DNA from: HGM04593 sp045644465
GTDB lineage: Bacteria > Bacteroidota > Bacteroidia > Bacteroidales > Bacteroidaceae
Length of the DNA: 64,000 nucleotides
Assembly: GCA_045644465.1 (NCBI GenBank)
Contig: JAZRGV010000019.1
Span: forward strand, 7,132 to 71,131
Direction: 5' to 3'
Position 1 is the first letter of the stretch, and each line of letters opens with the position of its first letter. The notes under the pieces were generated by a model, which was not told the origin of the DNA, did no database searches, and was given only the letters and a program-made list of their open reading frames with translations. Shown one piece after another: positions 1-8,912 of the stretch. Position numbers and translations under genes: made by a program.

Positions 1-93
1 CATACCATCATAGTCAAGAACTGCTGAAGCAGTAGCTTCCACCACCTCGCGTGGAAGCATTGACGGTCCGGCATTGAAATTGTATTTTTTCAT
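1..93 (-). CDS. serC: Phosphoserine aminotransferase, N-terminal fragment
   Basis: The reverse strand from 93 reads 31 codons beginning MKKYNFNAGPSMLPREVVEA, which is the characteristic SerC N-terminus (the NAGPS...LP motif). SerC is a cytoplasmic PLP enzyme that converts 3-phosphohydroxypyruvate and glutamate to phosphoserine in serine biosynthesis. The rest of the gene lies outside the window, so completeness cannot be judged. A good Bacteroidales promoter sits 34-65 bp upstream. Confidence 0.9.
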   Translation of the reverse strand, partial: MKKYNFNAGPSMLPREVVEATASAVLDYDGM

Positions 94-126
94 TTATTGC
101 AAGGTTGGATTCTTCAAATCAATGTG

Positions 127-158
127 CGAAGATACATAAAAAAGGGGGCAAGCACAAA
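127..158 (-). promoter_or_regulatory. Promoter for serC
   Basis: On the minus strand, TTTG (158-155) is followed after exactly 20 nt by TATCTTCG (134-127). This is the Bacteroidales -33/-7 pattern with one change (TTCG for TTTG) in the -7 box. The serC ATG lies 33 nt downstream of the -7 box. Confidence 0.6.
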
Positions 159-167
159 TATGCCGGT

Positions 168-1499
168 TCATTTAATTCGCAAAGGCTGAACAAGCGTTTT
201 TACACCCTTTATTTTTTGACCTTCAACAGCCTTTATAACAGCACGCATACGGTTAAGTTTTACAGCAACATACGAATAGTTGTCAAAGACAAGTATTGTA
301 CCCACCTCGTCGGAACGCAGACCACCTTTTTTCATAAAGAAACCGGCAAGGTCGCCACGGCTAAGCTTATCGCGTCTGCCCTTACCCACATAAAGAATAG
401 CCCAATCGGGGTTAGCAGGGAGTGTGTTACGCTTGGGCAATATATATTCTTCAAGATTTTCAGGAACGAAATCGGGCAAGGCCTTATTCTCAAAAGAGAA
501 AATATATACAGCTCCATCGGCATCCCATCGCGCAGTACGTCCGTTACGATGGGTGAAAGTCTCGGCTGTCAAAGCCCGCTGATAATGCACCACGTGCTTT
601 ACATCCTTTATGTCAAGACCACGTGCTGCCAGGTCGGTACTTACAAGAATATTCGAATTACCGCACTTAAAACGAAAAAGAGCAAGTTCGCGCATTTTCT
701 GTTCGAGCGCACCATGATAAGCAACGCAATTAAGCGACAATTTCGTAAGATATTTATAAACTTCTTCAACCGTCTCTCTGAAATTACAGAACACTATTGC
801 CGGCTCGCCATTGAATGAGCATAATAACGAGAATAAATTTTCAAGACGTTTTTCAGGCGTTGTAGTTACGGTGTAGAACGATGTACGCACAACGGGTTGT
901 TCATCGCTGATGCGGAAATCAAGTTTTTCCATTGTTGCATCAACGAAAGCCGGTATTTCAGGAGCGTCGGTTGCCGACAACAAAAAACGCGACTTTGCAT
1001 TCGGCAACTTCTCGACAAGCTGCTGCATTTCTTCTTGAAAACCCATTTCGAGGCATTTGTCGAACTCATCTATTACCAATAGCGAACACCTATCAACAGC
1101 AAAGGAATTATGATTCAAGTGATCGAGCAGACGGCCGGGTGTAGCAACCACCACCGTTGGAGCTGCGCCTCCAAGCGATGCCATCTCCTGTTCAAGAGGA
1201 CGACCACCATAGAATGCCACTGCATGGAAAGAGGTGGTCATGGCACGCCACACCTCGAACACCTGTTTGGCAAGCTCACGCGATGGAAGAACCACCACGG
1301 CCTGCACTTTATTACACGATGCATCAAGCCTCTCGAGCAAAGGTAGCAGAAATGCGACAGTCTTACCCGTACCGGTAGGTGAAAGCAGCACCATACTGTC
1401 GTTTTTGCGACAATGAGCAACTGCTGCCCGTTGCATATCATTGAGTTCTTTTATACCCAATTTACCCAATGCCATATCCTGTATCTTATTTGTTTCCAT
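168..1499 (-). CDS. DEAD-box-type RNA helicase, DbpA-like
   Basis: This 443-residue superfamily 2 RNA helicase has motif I SPTGTGKT (about 40-47), motif Ia PSRELA, motif II DEFD (144-147), motif III SAT (175-177), motif V STDLAARGLDI and motif VI HRNGRTAR (317-324). The C-terminal 70 residues (VGKGRRDKLSRGDLAGFF onward) look like the DbpA RNA-binding domain, which in known members targets 23S rRNA during 50S subunit assembly. Motif II reads DEFD rather than DEAD; the catalytic D-E and final D are kept, so it should be active. It is a single gene in its own unit, transcribed divergently from grpE-dnaJ. The role in ribosome assembly is inferred from the tail domain. Confidence 0.88.
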   Translation of the reverse strand: METNKIQDMALGKLGIKELNDMQRAAVAHCRKNDSMVLLSPTGTGKTVAFLLPLLERLDASCNKVQAVVVLPSRELAKQVFEVWRAMTTSFHAVAFYGGRPLEQEMASLGGAAPTVVVATPGRLLDHLNHNSFAVDRCSLLVIDEFDKCLEMGFQEEMQQLVEKLPNAKSRFLLSATDAPEIPAFVDATMEKLDFRISDEQPVVRTSFYTVTTTPEKRLENLFSLLCSFNGEPAIVFCNFRETVEEVYKYLTKLSLNCVAYHGALEQKMRELALFRFKCGNSNILVSTDLAARGLDIKDVKHVVHYQRALTAETFTHRNGRTARWDADGAVYIFSFENKALPDFVPENLEEYILPKRNTLPANPDWAILYVGKGRRDKLSRGDLAGFFMKKGGLRSDEVGTILVFDNYSYVAVKLNRMRAVIKAVEGQKIKGVKTLVQPLRIK

Positions 1500-1906
1500 G
1501 TTTTAATTTTAAATATACGTAAATCTCAAAAATTCTATGGCAAAGCACATTCAATATATCGCGAATACCATAAATATCACAAAACATAACACACCATTCG
1601 CAACATAAACCAACGCTGTTTAAATATTAATAGTAAACACTTTAACTTTTACTACTTCGCTTTACTTTAGATTCACAGCGCCAAAGCCATCAGCATAGTC
1701 TGTACGCACTCCAGACAAAGCTTTAAAAAATGCAAAAAAGTAATTTATCCAAGTTTTTAAACAGTTCAAACAGGCACCTAAAAAGTCAAGCAAACATATT
1801 CAACAGCCAAATAAAAAAACAATGTTTTTATAATATTCAGCGAAATTAATGATTCTATGCCAATAAGCGAAACGAATAGAAGAAAAATAGATTTTCTCTG
1901 CCATTT

Positions 1907-1921
1907 TGACACCACGTGTCA
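1907..1921. promoter_or_regulatory. Palindrome upstream of grpE, possible operator
   Basis: TGACAC-CAC-GTGTCA has perfect 6-bp arms around a 3-bp spacer, 104 bp before the grpE start. It does not have the length or sequence of the CIRCE element. Its size and position fit a dimeric regulator site, but no regulator is identified. Confidence 0.35.
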
Positions 1922-1965
1922 CACTAAACAGCCTTTATTTATATATAATATCTGCCAAAACCGCA

Positions 1966-1981
1966 TTGGCAAGATATTTGT
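1966..1981 (+). promoter_or_regulatory. Sigma-54-like -24/-12 sequence before grpE
   Basis: TTGGCAAG-ATAT-TTGT resembles the sigma-54 consensus YTGGCACG-N4-TTGC with two mismatches, one of them in the conserved -12 GC. It ends 43 nt before the grpE ATG. Taken alone it is weak. It gains interest from the full-consensus site before clpC at 62010. Confidence 0.3.
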
Positions 1982-2024
1982 TGTAAACAAAAAATAGAAA
2001 AACAGAAAAAAAAAGAATTGAATC

Positions 2025-2612
2025 ATGAGCAATACAGAGAAGGAAATTCAAGAAGAGAATATCAACACAAAGGTTGATGCCACAAACGAAGAGATTACCA
2101 ACGAAGAAACAGCTACTGCTGAACAGGAGAATACAGAACTGACTACAGAAGAAAAACTCCAGAAAGAACTTGACGAAGCTAACGAAAAAGTTGCAGCTCT
2201 CGAGGATAAATACTTGCGTCAGGTGGCAGAGTTCGACAACTATCGCAAGCGTACAATCAAAGAGAAGGCCGAATTGATAAAGAACGGCAGTGAGCGTGCC
2301 ATTGAATCGATATTGCCTGTTCTTGATGATTTCGAGCGCGCACTCAGCAATATGGCAAAAGATGAGAATGCCAGCGAGATTATGACTGGAGTAGAGTTAA
2401 TATACAATAAATTCGTGGGCATATTAAAGCAGAATGGTCTGCAAAAAATTGAAACAGAAGGTGCTGATTTCAATACAGACTATCACGAGGCTATTGCATT
2501 GATACCAACCCCCGATGAGAAAATGAAAGGCAAGGTATTGGACTGTGTTCAAGCCGGTTACACCCTAAATGATAAAGTAATACGACATGCAAAAGTTGCT
2601 GTCGGTGAATAA
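2025..2612 (+). CDS. grpE: Nucleotide exchange factor GrpE
   Basis: This 195-residue protein has an acidic, low-complexity N-terminus (about 1-60), a coiled-coil segment (LQKELDEANEKVAALEDKYL) and the GrpE core with AEFDNYRKRT and a C-terminal beta domain ending in VIRHAKVAVGE. GrpE releases ADP from DnaK in the cytoplasm. It lies 9 bp upstream of dnaJ, so the two are co-transcribed; dnaK is not in the window. The first ATG after a long AT-rich leader is the natural start. Confidence 0.95.
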   Translation: MSNTEKEIQEENINTKVDATNEEITNEETATAEQENTELTTEEKLQKELDEANEKVAALEDKYLRQVAEFDNYRKRTIKEKAELIKNGSERAIESILPVLDDFERALSNMAKDENASEIMTGVELIYNKFVGILKQNGLQKIETEGADFNTDYHEAIALIPTPDEKMKGKVLDCVQAGYTLNDKVIRHAKVAVGE

Positions 2613-2621
2613 TAGAACATT

Positions 2622-3770
2622 ATGGCAAAAAGAGATTACTATGAAGTGCTTGGCGTTGACAGAAACGCCTCGGCAAATGACATAAAGAAGGCATACCGCA
2701 AGCTTGCCATCCAGTACCACCCCGACAAAAACCCAGGTGACAAAGAGGCCGAAGAGAAGTTCAAGGAGGCAGCTGAGGCATATAGTGTACTCAGCGACGC
2801 TGACAAAAAGGCACGATACGACCAATTCGGTTTTGAAGGTGTAAGCGGAGCAGGTGCAGGTGGATTCAGCGGTGCTGGAATGGACATGAACGACATATTC
2901 TCTATGTTTGGCGACATATTCGGTGGACGAGGAGGATTTGGCGGTTTCGGAGGATTTGGCGGCGGAAGCGCCGGCCCACAGAAACACCGCGGAAGCGACC
3001 TTCGCGTAAAGGCAAAGCTCACACTGCAGGAGATTGCAAACGGCACCACAAAGAAGTTCAAACTAAAAAAATATGTTTCGTGCAGCCACTGCAACGGTAG
3101 CGGTGCAGAAGGTAATTCATACGAGACATGTCCCGAATGTAAAGGTACAGGCCGCGTAGTACGCACACAGCAGAGTTTCTTTGGAATGATGCGTAGCGAG
3201 GTTCCCTGCCCACACTGCCAGGGCGAAGGCAAGATTATAAAAAACAAATGCAACCATTGCCATGGCGAGGGTGTTATTTTAGGTGAAGAGGTTGTTGAGG
3301 TACAGATACCGGCAGGAGTTGTTGAGGGCATGCAGCTATCGATGCGCGGCAAAGGTAATGCAGGTAAACGCGGTGGAATAAACGGCGACCTGCTCATCGT
3401 CATCGAAGAGGAGAAACACCCAGAACTTATACGCGACGAGAACGACCTTATCTATAGCTTGTTACTCGACATCCCTACTGCTATATTGGGTGGTTTTGCA
3501 GAGATACCTACCATCGATGGTCGAGCAAAAGTAACCATCGATCCGGGAACACAGCCCGGCAAGGTTTTGCGCTTACGTGGCAAAGGCCTTCCCACACTCA
3601 ACGGATATGGTAAGGGCGACATTGTTGTAAATATCAGCGTATATATACCCGAGACACTCTCTAAAGAGGAGAAAAAGACCATTGAAAACTTTAAAAACTC
3701 CGACAACTTCCGCCCTACAGAAAGTGTAAAGGAGAAGATATTCCGTCGCTTCAAGAGTTTTTTTGACTAA
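2622..3770 (+). CDS. dnaJ: Chaperone DnaJ (type I Hsp40)
   Basis: This 382-residue protein has the full type I layout: a J domain with HPD at residues 33-35, a Gly/Phe-rich linker (about 70-125), a zinc domain with four CxxCxGxG repeats (CSHCNGSG, CPECKGTG, CPHCQGEG, CNHCHGEG) and a C-terminal substrate-binding domain. It delivers unfolded clients to DnaK and stimulates its ATPase. It follows grpE by 9 bp and precedes folC by 15 bp. Confidence 0.97.
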   Translation: MAKRDYYEVLGVDRNASANDIKKAYRKLAIQYHPDKNPGDKEAEEKFKEAAEAYSVLSDADKKARYDQFGFEGVSGAGAGGFSGAGMDMNDIFSMFGDIFGGRGGFGGFGGFGGGSAGPQKHRGSDLRVKAKLTLQEIANGTTKKFKLKKYVSCSHCNGSGAEGNSYETCPECKGTGRVVRTQQSFFGMMRSEVPCPHCQGEGKIIKNKCNHCHGEGVILGEEVVEVQIPAGVVEGMQLSMRGKGNAGKRGGINGDLLIVIEEEKHPELIRDENDLIYSLLLDIPTAILGGFAEIPTIDGRAKVTIDPGTQPGKVLRLRGKGLPTLNGYGKGDIVVNISVYIPETLSKEEKKTIENFKNSDNFRPTESVKEKIFRRFKSFFD

Positions 3771-3785
3771 CAATAATACAAAGGT

Positions 3786-5072
3786 ATGACATACGACGAA
3801 ACTGTCACCTATCTGTTCAACTGCGCACCGCCCTTTCAGCAAGTAGGCGGTGCTGCTTACAAAGAGGGGTTATCAACAACAATAATGCTCGATAACCATT
3901 TGGGCAATCCGCATAAAAAATTCCGTACAATACACGTTGCCGGCACAAACGGAAAAGGTTCGACATCGCACACTCTCGCAGCAATACTGCAAGAGAGTGG
4001 TTATAAGGTGGGATTATACACATCGCCACATCTCATTGATTTCAGAGAGCGCATGAGAGTAAACGGCAACCCGGCAAGCAAAGAGTATGTAATAGACTTT
4101 GTATCAAAACACCGTACATTCTTTGAGCCGTTGCAACCATCATTCTTTGAGCTTACAACAGCTATGGCATTCAACTACTTTGCAGAGCAAAAGGTTGACA
4201 TCGCTATCATAGAGGTGGGACTTGGCGGAAGGCTCGACTGTACCAACATTATAAGGCCGGAGCTATGCGTAATAACAAACATAAGCCTTGACCATACGCA
4301 ATTTCTTGGCACCACACTACAGGAGATTGCAAGTGAAAAGGCTGGAATAATAAAGAGCGGTATCCCTGTTGTTATTGGCGAAACCACCCCCGAGACTAAA
4401 AAAGTTTTTTCCGACAAAGCCAAGGATTGCGGTGCACCAATAATTTTTGCCGAAGAAGAGACTTTGCTCACAGCGGCAACACCACTTGAGAACGGATATA
4501 AATATGAATCAAGCAGCTTTGGATCATTCACAGGCGAATTAGGTGGCGACTATCAACAGAAAAACACGAACACACTGTTGTCTGCAATAAAAAAATTGCG
4601 TGAAAATGGATATGCCATAACCGACGAATCATTGCGAAAAGGATTTACAAATGTATGCAGTTTGACGGGCTTTATGGGACGTTGGCAGAAGATACAAGAA
4701 AATCCCCGTGTAGTATGTGATGCCGGGCATAATATCGGCGGTATCAAATACATTACGGAACAACTTGCACGAGTTAAATGCAGAGAGCTACGCATTGTCT
4801 TTGGAATGGTAAACGATAAAGACATAACAAGCGTTCTGAAGATGATGCCGCAAAATGCTATATACTACTTTACACAGGCAAGCATCAAACGTGCCATGCC
4901 GGCCGAAGATTTAAAAAACATGGCCAAGCAGTATGGACTGACAGGTAACAGCTACCCCACCGTAACCGAAGCCTTAAAATCGGCAAAAGAAGAGAGCGAT
5001 AACCAAGATTTTATTTTTGTAGGAGGAAGTTGTTTTATTGTCGCCGACCTGCTTTCAGCACTCGAAAAATAG
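3786..5072 (+). CDS. folC: Folylpolyglutamate / dihydrofolate synthase
   Basis: This 428-residue Mur-ligase-family enzyme has the FolC ATP-binding loop HVAGTNGKGSTSH near residue 50, EVGLGGRLDCTN, the LDHTQFLG region and DAGHNIGG in the C-terminal domain. It adds glutamates to folates and may also make dihydrofolate from dihydropteroate. It follows dnaJ closely with no visible terminator, so it is probably read through from grpE-dnaJ. A strong hairpin follows the stop. Confidence 0.93.
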   Translation: MTYDETVTYLFNCAPPFQQVGGAAYKEGLSTTIMLDNHLGNPHKKFRTIHVAGTNGKGSTSHTLAAILQESGYKVGLYTSPHLIDFRERMRVNGNPASKEYVIDFVSKHRTFFEPLQPSFFELTTAMAFNYFAEQKVDIAIIEVGLGGRLDCTNIIRPELCVITNISLDHTQFLGTTLQEIASEKAGIIKSGIPVVIGETTPETKKVFSDKAKDCGAPIIFAEEETLLTAATPLENGYKYESSSFGSFTGELGGDYQQKNTNTLLSAIKKLRENGYAITDESLRKGFTNVCSLTGFMGRWQKIQENPRVVCDAGHNIGGIKYITEQLARVKCRELRIVFGMVNDKDITSVLKMMPQNAIYYFTQASIKRAMPAEDLKNMAKQYGLTGNSYPTVTEALKSAKEESDNQDFIFVGGSCFIVADLLSALEK

Positions 5073-5104
5073 CCTTTCCCTTTTGAATATAAGCAGTTAC
5101 CGAA

Positions 5105-5154
5105 AACAATATTTCCGAAACGCAAACCGCAATCGGAAATATTGTTAATTTTTT
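5105..5154 (+). terminator. Rho-independent terminator after folC
   Basis: A 14-bp perfect stem (5105-5118 with 5133-5146) closes a 14-nt loop and is followed by AATTTTTT. It separates grpE-dnaJ-folC from the galactose operon. Confidence 0.85.
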
Positions 5155-5166
5155 ATCCCAATTTTC

Positions 5167-5197
5167 TTTGAGATAAAACGTTTTTTTATTTTATTTG
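5167..5197 (+). promoter_or_regulatory. Candidate promoter of the galactose operon
   Basis: TTTG (5167-5170) is followed after 19 nt by TTTATTTG (5190-5197), one mismatch from TAnnTTTG. It sits 31 nt before the galM ATG. Confidence 0.42.
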
Positions 5198-5228
5198 CGA
5201 GGAAATAGCTATTTAACCAATTTGTAAT

Positions 5229-6311
5229 ATGAATTGTACTGAAAACATCTCGCAGTTAAAAGCTGCCGATTTCAAAAAAACAATCGGTGGCAAAGAAACA
5301 GCACTCTTTATTTTAAATAACAATCAAGGGTGCGAAGTTGCAATAACAAATTATGGCGGTGCAATATGTAGCATTATGGTTCCCGACAAGAACGGTAACT
5401 ACGCCAATGTCATTCAAGGACACGATAGTATAGACAATCTCCTAAACAGCCCTGAGCCTTTCTTGAGCACACTTGTAGGCCGATACGGCAACCGCATCTG
5501 CAAAGGAAAGTTCACTATTGACGGCAAAGAGTACAATCTTGCCATCAACAATGGCCCCAACCATTTGCACGGTGGCCCTACTGGTTTCCACGCAAGAGTA
5601 TGGGATGCTGAACAGCTTGATGCACAGACATTGAAGTTGCACTATCTTTCAGCCGATATGGAAGAAGGTTTCCCCGGCAATCTTGATGTAACAGTCGTTT
5701 ACACATTCACAGACGACAACGAACTAAAAATTGAATATACAGGTACTACCGACAAAAAGACCGTTGTAAACCTTACAAGCCACGGTTTCTTCTCACTTTC
5801 AGGTATTGCCAATCCAACAGCTACTATCGACAATCTTATTTGCGAAATCAACGCAGATTTCTTTGTTCCCATTGACGAGACATCTGTTCCTTACGGTTGC
5901 ATAGCACCTGTTAAGGGCACAGCTTTCGATTTCACTACTCCAACAGCTGTTGGTGCACGCATCGATGCTGACGAAGAGCAAATCAAACATGGTGCAGGTT
6001 ACGACCACTGTTATGTATTGAACAAGAGAGAGGTTGGCGAATTGAGTTTTGCAGCAAAGGTTACAGAGCCTGTCAGTGGCCGTACAATGGAAGTTTACAC
6101 CACCGAACCGGGTGTTCAGGTATATACATCTAACTGGCATAGTGGTTTTGCCGGAGCACATGGTGCAACATTTCCAAAACGCAGTGCTATCTGTTTCGAG
6201 GCACAGTGTTTCCCCGACTCTCCTAACCGTGCACATTTCCCAAGCGTAGTTCTTTGCCCCGGAGAAGAATACAAACAGGTTACTATATATAAGTTCGGCG
6301 TTGAGAAATAA
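5229..6311 (+). CDS. galM: Aldose 1-epimerase (galactose mutarotase)
   Basis: This 360-residue protein has GalM signatures: GRYGNRICKGKF, the NNGPNHLHGG segment with the catalytic His, NLTSHGFFSL with the second His, and the late FEAQCFPDSPN segment carrying the catalytic Glu. It interconverts beta- and alpha-D-galactose (or glucose) so that galactokinase receives its alpha substrate. No clear signal peptide is seen, so it is probably cytoplasmic. It is first in the galM, transporter, galK operon, an order also found in Bacteroides. Confidence 0.94.
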   Translation: MNCTENISQLKAADFKKTIGGKETALFILNNNQGCEVAITNYGGAICSIMVPDKNGNYANVIQGHDSIDNLLNSPEPFLSTLVGRYGNRICKGKFTIDGKEYNLAINNGPNHLHGGPTGFHARVWDAEQLDAQTLKLHYLSADMEEGFPGNLDVTVVYTFTDDNELKIEYTGTTDKKTVVNLTSHGFFSLSGIANPTATIDNLICEINADFFVPIDETSVPYGCIAPVKGTAFDFTTPTAVGARIDADEEQIKHGAGYDHCYVLNKREVGELSFAAKVTEPVSGRTMEVYTTEPGVQVYTSNWHSGFAGAHGATFPKRSAICFEAQCFPDSPNRAHFPSVVLCPGEEYKQVTIYKFGVEK

Positions 6312-6368
6312 ATAAGGACTTTTAATTCGGAAATATAAACATTAATAATAACTAAAATCTAAACAATC

Positions 6369-7637
6369 ATGAGTAATCAAAAGAAACAATGGGGAGCTAT
6401 CATCGTTATGATTGCGCTCTTCGCAATGATTGCCTTTGTGACAAACTTGTGTACTCCAATGGCAACCATCATCAAGAATCAAGGTCCAATCTCAAACGTT
6501 CTTGCACAGATTGGTAACTATGGTAACTTTATCGCATATTTGGTAATGGGTATCCCTGCCGGTATGCTTATTGCAAAGTACGGTTACAAGAAGACTGCAC
6601 TTATCGGTTTGGCTGTAGGTGCTACAGGTATCCTTATCCAGTGGGTAAGCGGTTTGCTCGATGTTGAGCAGAATTTGGGACTTGTATTTACAGTTTACCT
6701 TATTGGTGCATTCATTGCAGGTCTTTGTATGTGTATCCTTAACTGCGTTGTTAACCCAATGCTTAACCTTCTTGGTGGTGGCGGTAACAGCGGTAACCAG
6801 CTTATTCAGATTGGTGGTGTGTTCAACTCATCAGCAGCTGTAGCTTGCTACATCCTCATGGGTGCGCTTATTTCTGATGCAACAAAGGCTAAGATTGCCG
6901 ATGCAACTCCAGCCCTTATGATTGCGCTTGCAATCTTTGTTATTGCGTTCATCGTTATCCTCTTTACAAAGATCGACGAACCTGAGCAGGCTCCTGTTGA
7001 GATTAGCCTTATCAAGGGTGCTATGAGCTACCGTCACTTTGCTCTCGGTGCTTTGGCTATCTTCCTTTATATGGGTATCGAGGTTGGTGTTCCCAACGCA
7101 GTACAGCAGATGTTGACATCAGCACCTTACTCTATCCCTGCCGGTACAGTAGGTATGATTGTTGCCGTTTACTGGTTTATGATGCTTATTGGTCGTTTCG
7201 TTGGTGCATCTATCGGTAGCAAGGTATCAAGCCGTGCTATGATTACAACAGTATCTATCGCAACATTGGTATTGGTATTGTTCGGTATGTACGCTCCTGC
7301 AGATGTTCTCGTAGCATTCCCTGGTGTTGATTGGGGTAAGCTCGAACTTATATGGCAGGATATTCCTGTAGGTATCTTCTCATTCTTGCTTGTTGGTCTT
7401 TGCACATCAGTTATGTGGGGTGCAATCTTCAACATGGCTGTTGAGGGATTGGGTAAATACACCGCTGTCGCATCAGGTATCTTCATGACAATGGTATTCG
7501 GTTGCGCTGTGATGATGGGTATCCAGGGCTACGTTGCAGACTTGACAAACTACATGACCAGCTTCTGGGTAGTGGTATTCTGCGCTGCATACATCTTGTT
7601 CTATGCACTTGTTGGTTCAAAACCTGCAAAGAAATAA
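6369..7637 (+). CDS. MFS glucose/galactose transporter
   Basis: This 422-residue membrane protein has about twelve hydrophobic segments and the MFS-like GIPAGMLIAKYGYKKTAL loop after the first pair of helices. It resembles the FucP/GluP branch of sugar:proton symporters. It lies between galM and galK (57-bp and 46-bp gaps), which supports galactose or glucose import across the inner membrane. Codon use is strongly biased towards that of highly expressed genes. The exact sugar is inferred from neighbours. Confidence 0.88.
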   Translation: MSNQKKQWGAIIVMIALFAMIAFVTNLCTPMATIIKNQGPISNVLAQIGNYGNFIAYLVMGIPAGMLIAKYGYKKTALIGLAVGATGILIQWVSGLLDVEQNLGLVFTVYLIGAFIAGLCMCILNCVVNPMLNLLGGGGNSGNQLIQIGGVFNSSAAVACYILMGALISDATKAKIADATPALMIALAIFVIAFIVILFTKIDEPEQAPVEISLIKGAMSYRHFALGALAIFLYMGIEVGVPNAVQQMLTSAPYSIPAGTVGMIVAVYWFMMLIGRFVGASIGSKVSSRAMITTVSIATLVLVLFGMYAPADVLVAFPGVDWGKLELIWQDIPVGIFSFLLVGLCTSVMWGAIFNMAVEGLGKYTAVASGIFMTMVFGCAVMMGIQGYVADLTNYMTSFWVVVFCAAYILFYALVGSKPAKK

Positions 7638-7683
7638 TTGATTCTGAAATAAATTATTGTTTAACAACATAAAACTTATAACT

Positions 7684-8838
7684 ATGGATATAGAATTTGT
7701 AAGAAGCCGCTTTATCAAGCATTTCGACGGTACAACAGGAAGCATCTACGCCTCTCCAGGCCGTATTAACCTGATTGGCGAGCACACTGACTATAACAAT
7801 GGTTTCGTATTCCCAGGTGCTGTAAACAAAGGCATCATTGCTGAGATCAAACCTAACGGAACAGACAAGGTTTGTGCATACTCTATCGACGAGAAGGACT
7901 ATGTAGAGTTCGGTTTGAAAGAGGAAGACGCACCACGCGCTTCATGGGCAAAGTACATCTTTGGTGTATGCCGTGAGATGATTAAGCGTGGCGTTGACGT
8001 TAAGGGCTTCAACACAGCATTTGCAGGTGACGTTCCTCTCGGCGCAGGTATGTCTTCTTCAGCAGCTCTCGAGAGTACATATGCTTACGCATTGAACGAT
8101 ATGTTCGGCGACAACAAGGTTGACAAGTTCGAACTTGCAAAGGTTGGCCAGGCTACAGAGCACAACTACGTAGGTGTAAACTGCGGTATCATGGACCAGT
8201 TCGCAAGCGTATTCGGCAAGGCTGGTAGCCTTATCCGTCTCGACTGCCGTTCATTGGAGTATCAGTACTTCCCATTCAAGCCACAGGGTTACAAGCTCGT
8301 TCTTTTGAACACATGCGTTAAGCACGAACTTGTTGGTTCACCATACAACGAGCGTCGTTTGAGCTGCGAGCGCGTAGCAGAGGTTATCAAGGCTAAACAT
8401 CCTGAGGTTGAGTCTTTGCGCGATGCTAGCTTCGAGATGCTCGAAGAGGTTAAGGCGGAGTTGAAACCAGAGGATTACAACCGTGCTAAGTATGTTATCG
8501 GTGAGGTTGTTCGCGTACTCGACGTTTGCGCAGCTCTTGAGGCTGGTGACTACGAGACAGTAGGTAAGAAGATGTATGAGACACACTTTGGTTTGAGCAA
8601 AGACTATGAGGTAAGCTGCGAGGAGCTCGACTACCTTGTTGACGTTGCTATCGACTGCGGTGTAACCGGTTCACGTATGATGGGCGGTGGTTTCGGTGGC
8701 TGTACAATCAACCTTGTAAAAGAGGAATTGTATGAAGTATTCATCGAAGAGGCAGAGAAACGTTACAAAGAGAAATATGGTAAATCTCCAAAGGTTTACG
8801 ATGTTGTAATTGGCGACGGTTCACGCAAGATCTGCTAA
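7684..8838 (+). CDS. galK: Galactokinase
   Basis: This 384-residue GHMP kinase has GRINLIGEHTDYNNGFVFP (galactokinase signature near the N-terminus), GAGMSSSAALE (ATP loop) and GSRMMGGGFGGCTINLV (motif 3). It phosphorylates alpha-D-galactose to galactose-1-phosphate, the first Leloir step. I start at the ATG at 7684 because the protein then begins MDIEFVRSRF as in the family; a TTG-initiated extension at 7657 is unlikely. It is the last gene of the operon and is followed by a hairpin. Confidence 0.95.
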   Translation: MDIEFVRSRFIKHFDGTTGSIYASPGRINLIGEHTDYNNGFVFPGAVNKGIIAEIKPNGTDKVCAYSIDEKDYVEFGLKEEDAPRASWAKYIFGVCREMIKRGVDVKGFNTAFAGDVPLGAGMSSSAALESTYAYALNDMFGDNKVDKFELAKVGQATEHNYVGVNCGIMDQFASVFGKAGSLIRLDCRSLEYQYFPFKPQGYKLVLLNTCVKHELVGSPYNERRLSCERVAEVIKAKHPEVESLRDASFEMLEEVKAELKPEDYNRAKYVIGEVVRVLDVCAALEAGDYETVGKKMYETHFGLSKDYEVSCEELDYLVDVAIDCGVTGSRMMGGGFGGCTINLVKEELYEVFIEEAEKRYKEKYGKSPKVYDVVIGDGSRKIC

Positions 8839-8859
8839 TTAATTATTAATCACAACATT

Positions 8860-8893
8860 ATAATATGGCGGTTGTTTTCAATCGCCATATTAT
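8860..8893 (+). terminator. Hairpin terminator after galK
   Basis: ATAATATGGCG (8860-8870) pairs perfectly with 8883-8893 over a 12-nt loop, followed by a short GGTTTTA stretch. It sits directly before the lipoprotein start at 8913, so that gene is either a separate unit or read through. Confidence 0.65.
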
Positions 8894-8912
8894 GGTTTTA
8901 AATAGAACAAAA

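Larger units (their letters stand above)
1500..2024. other. Divergent intergenic region, helicase / grpE
   Basis: This 525-bp gene-free AT-rich region lies between two divergent genes and so must hold both promoters. No convincing ORF or RNA gene is seen. It contains a short palindrome (1907-1921) and a sigma-54-like sequence (1966-1981) on the grpE side, described separately. I see nothing else in it. Confidence 0.6.

Noticed and set aside
105..818. Long forward open frame (237 codons) over the helicase gene
   Set aside because: It is antisense to the DEAD-box gene, whose motifs are clear; the translation has no family features.
2639..3403. 254-codon frame antisense to dnaJ
   Set aside because: Low-complexity Pro/Ser-rich shadow of the dnaJ Gly/Phe and zinc regions.
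8865..8912. Upstream start of the lipoprotein gene
   Set aside because: It lies in the hairpin after galK and would place residues before the signal peptide.
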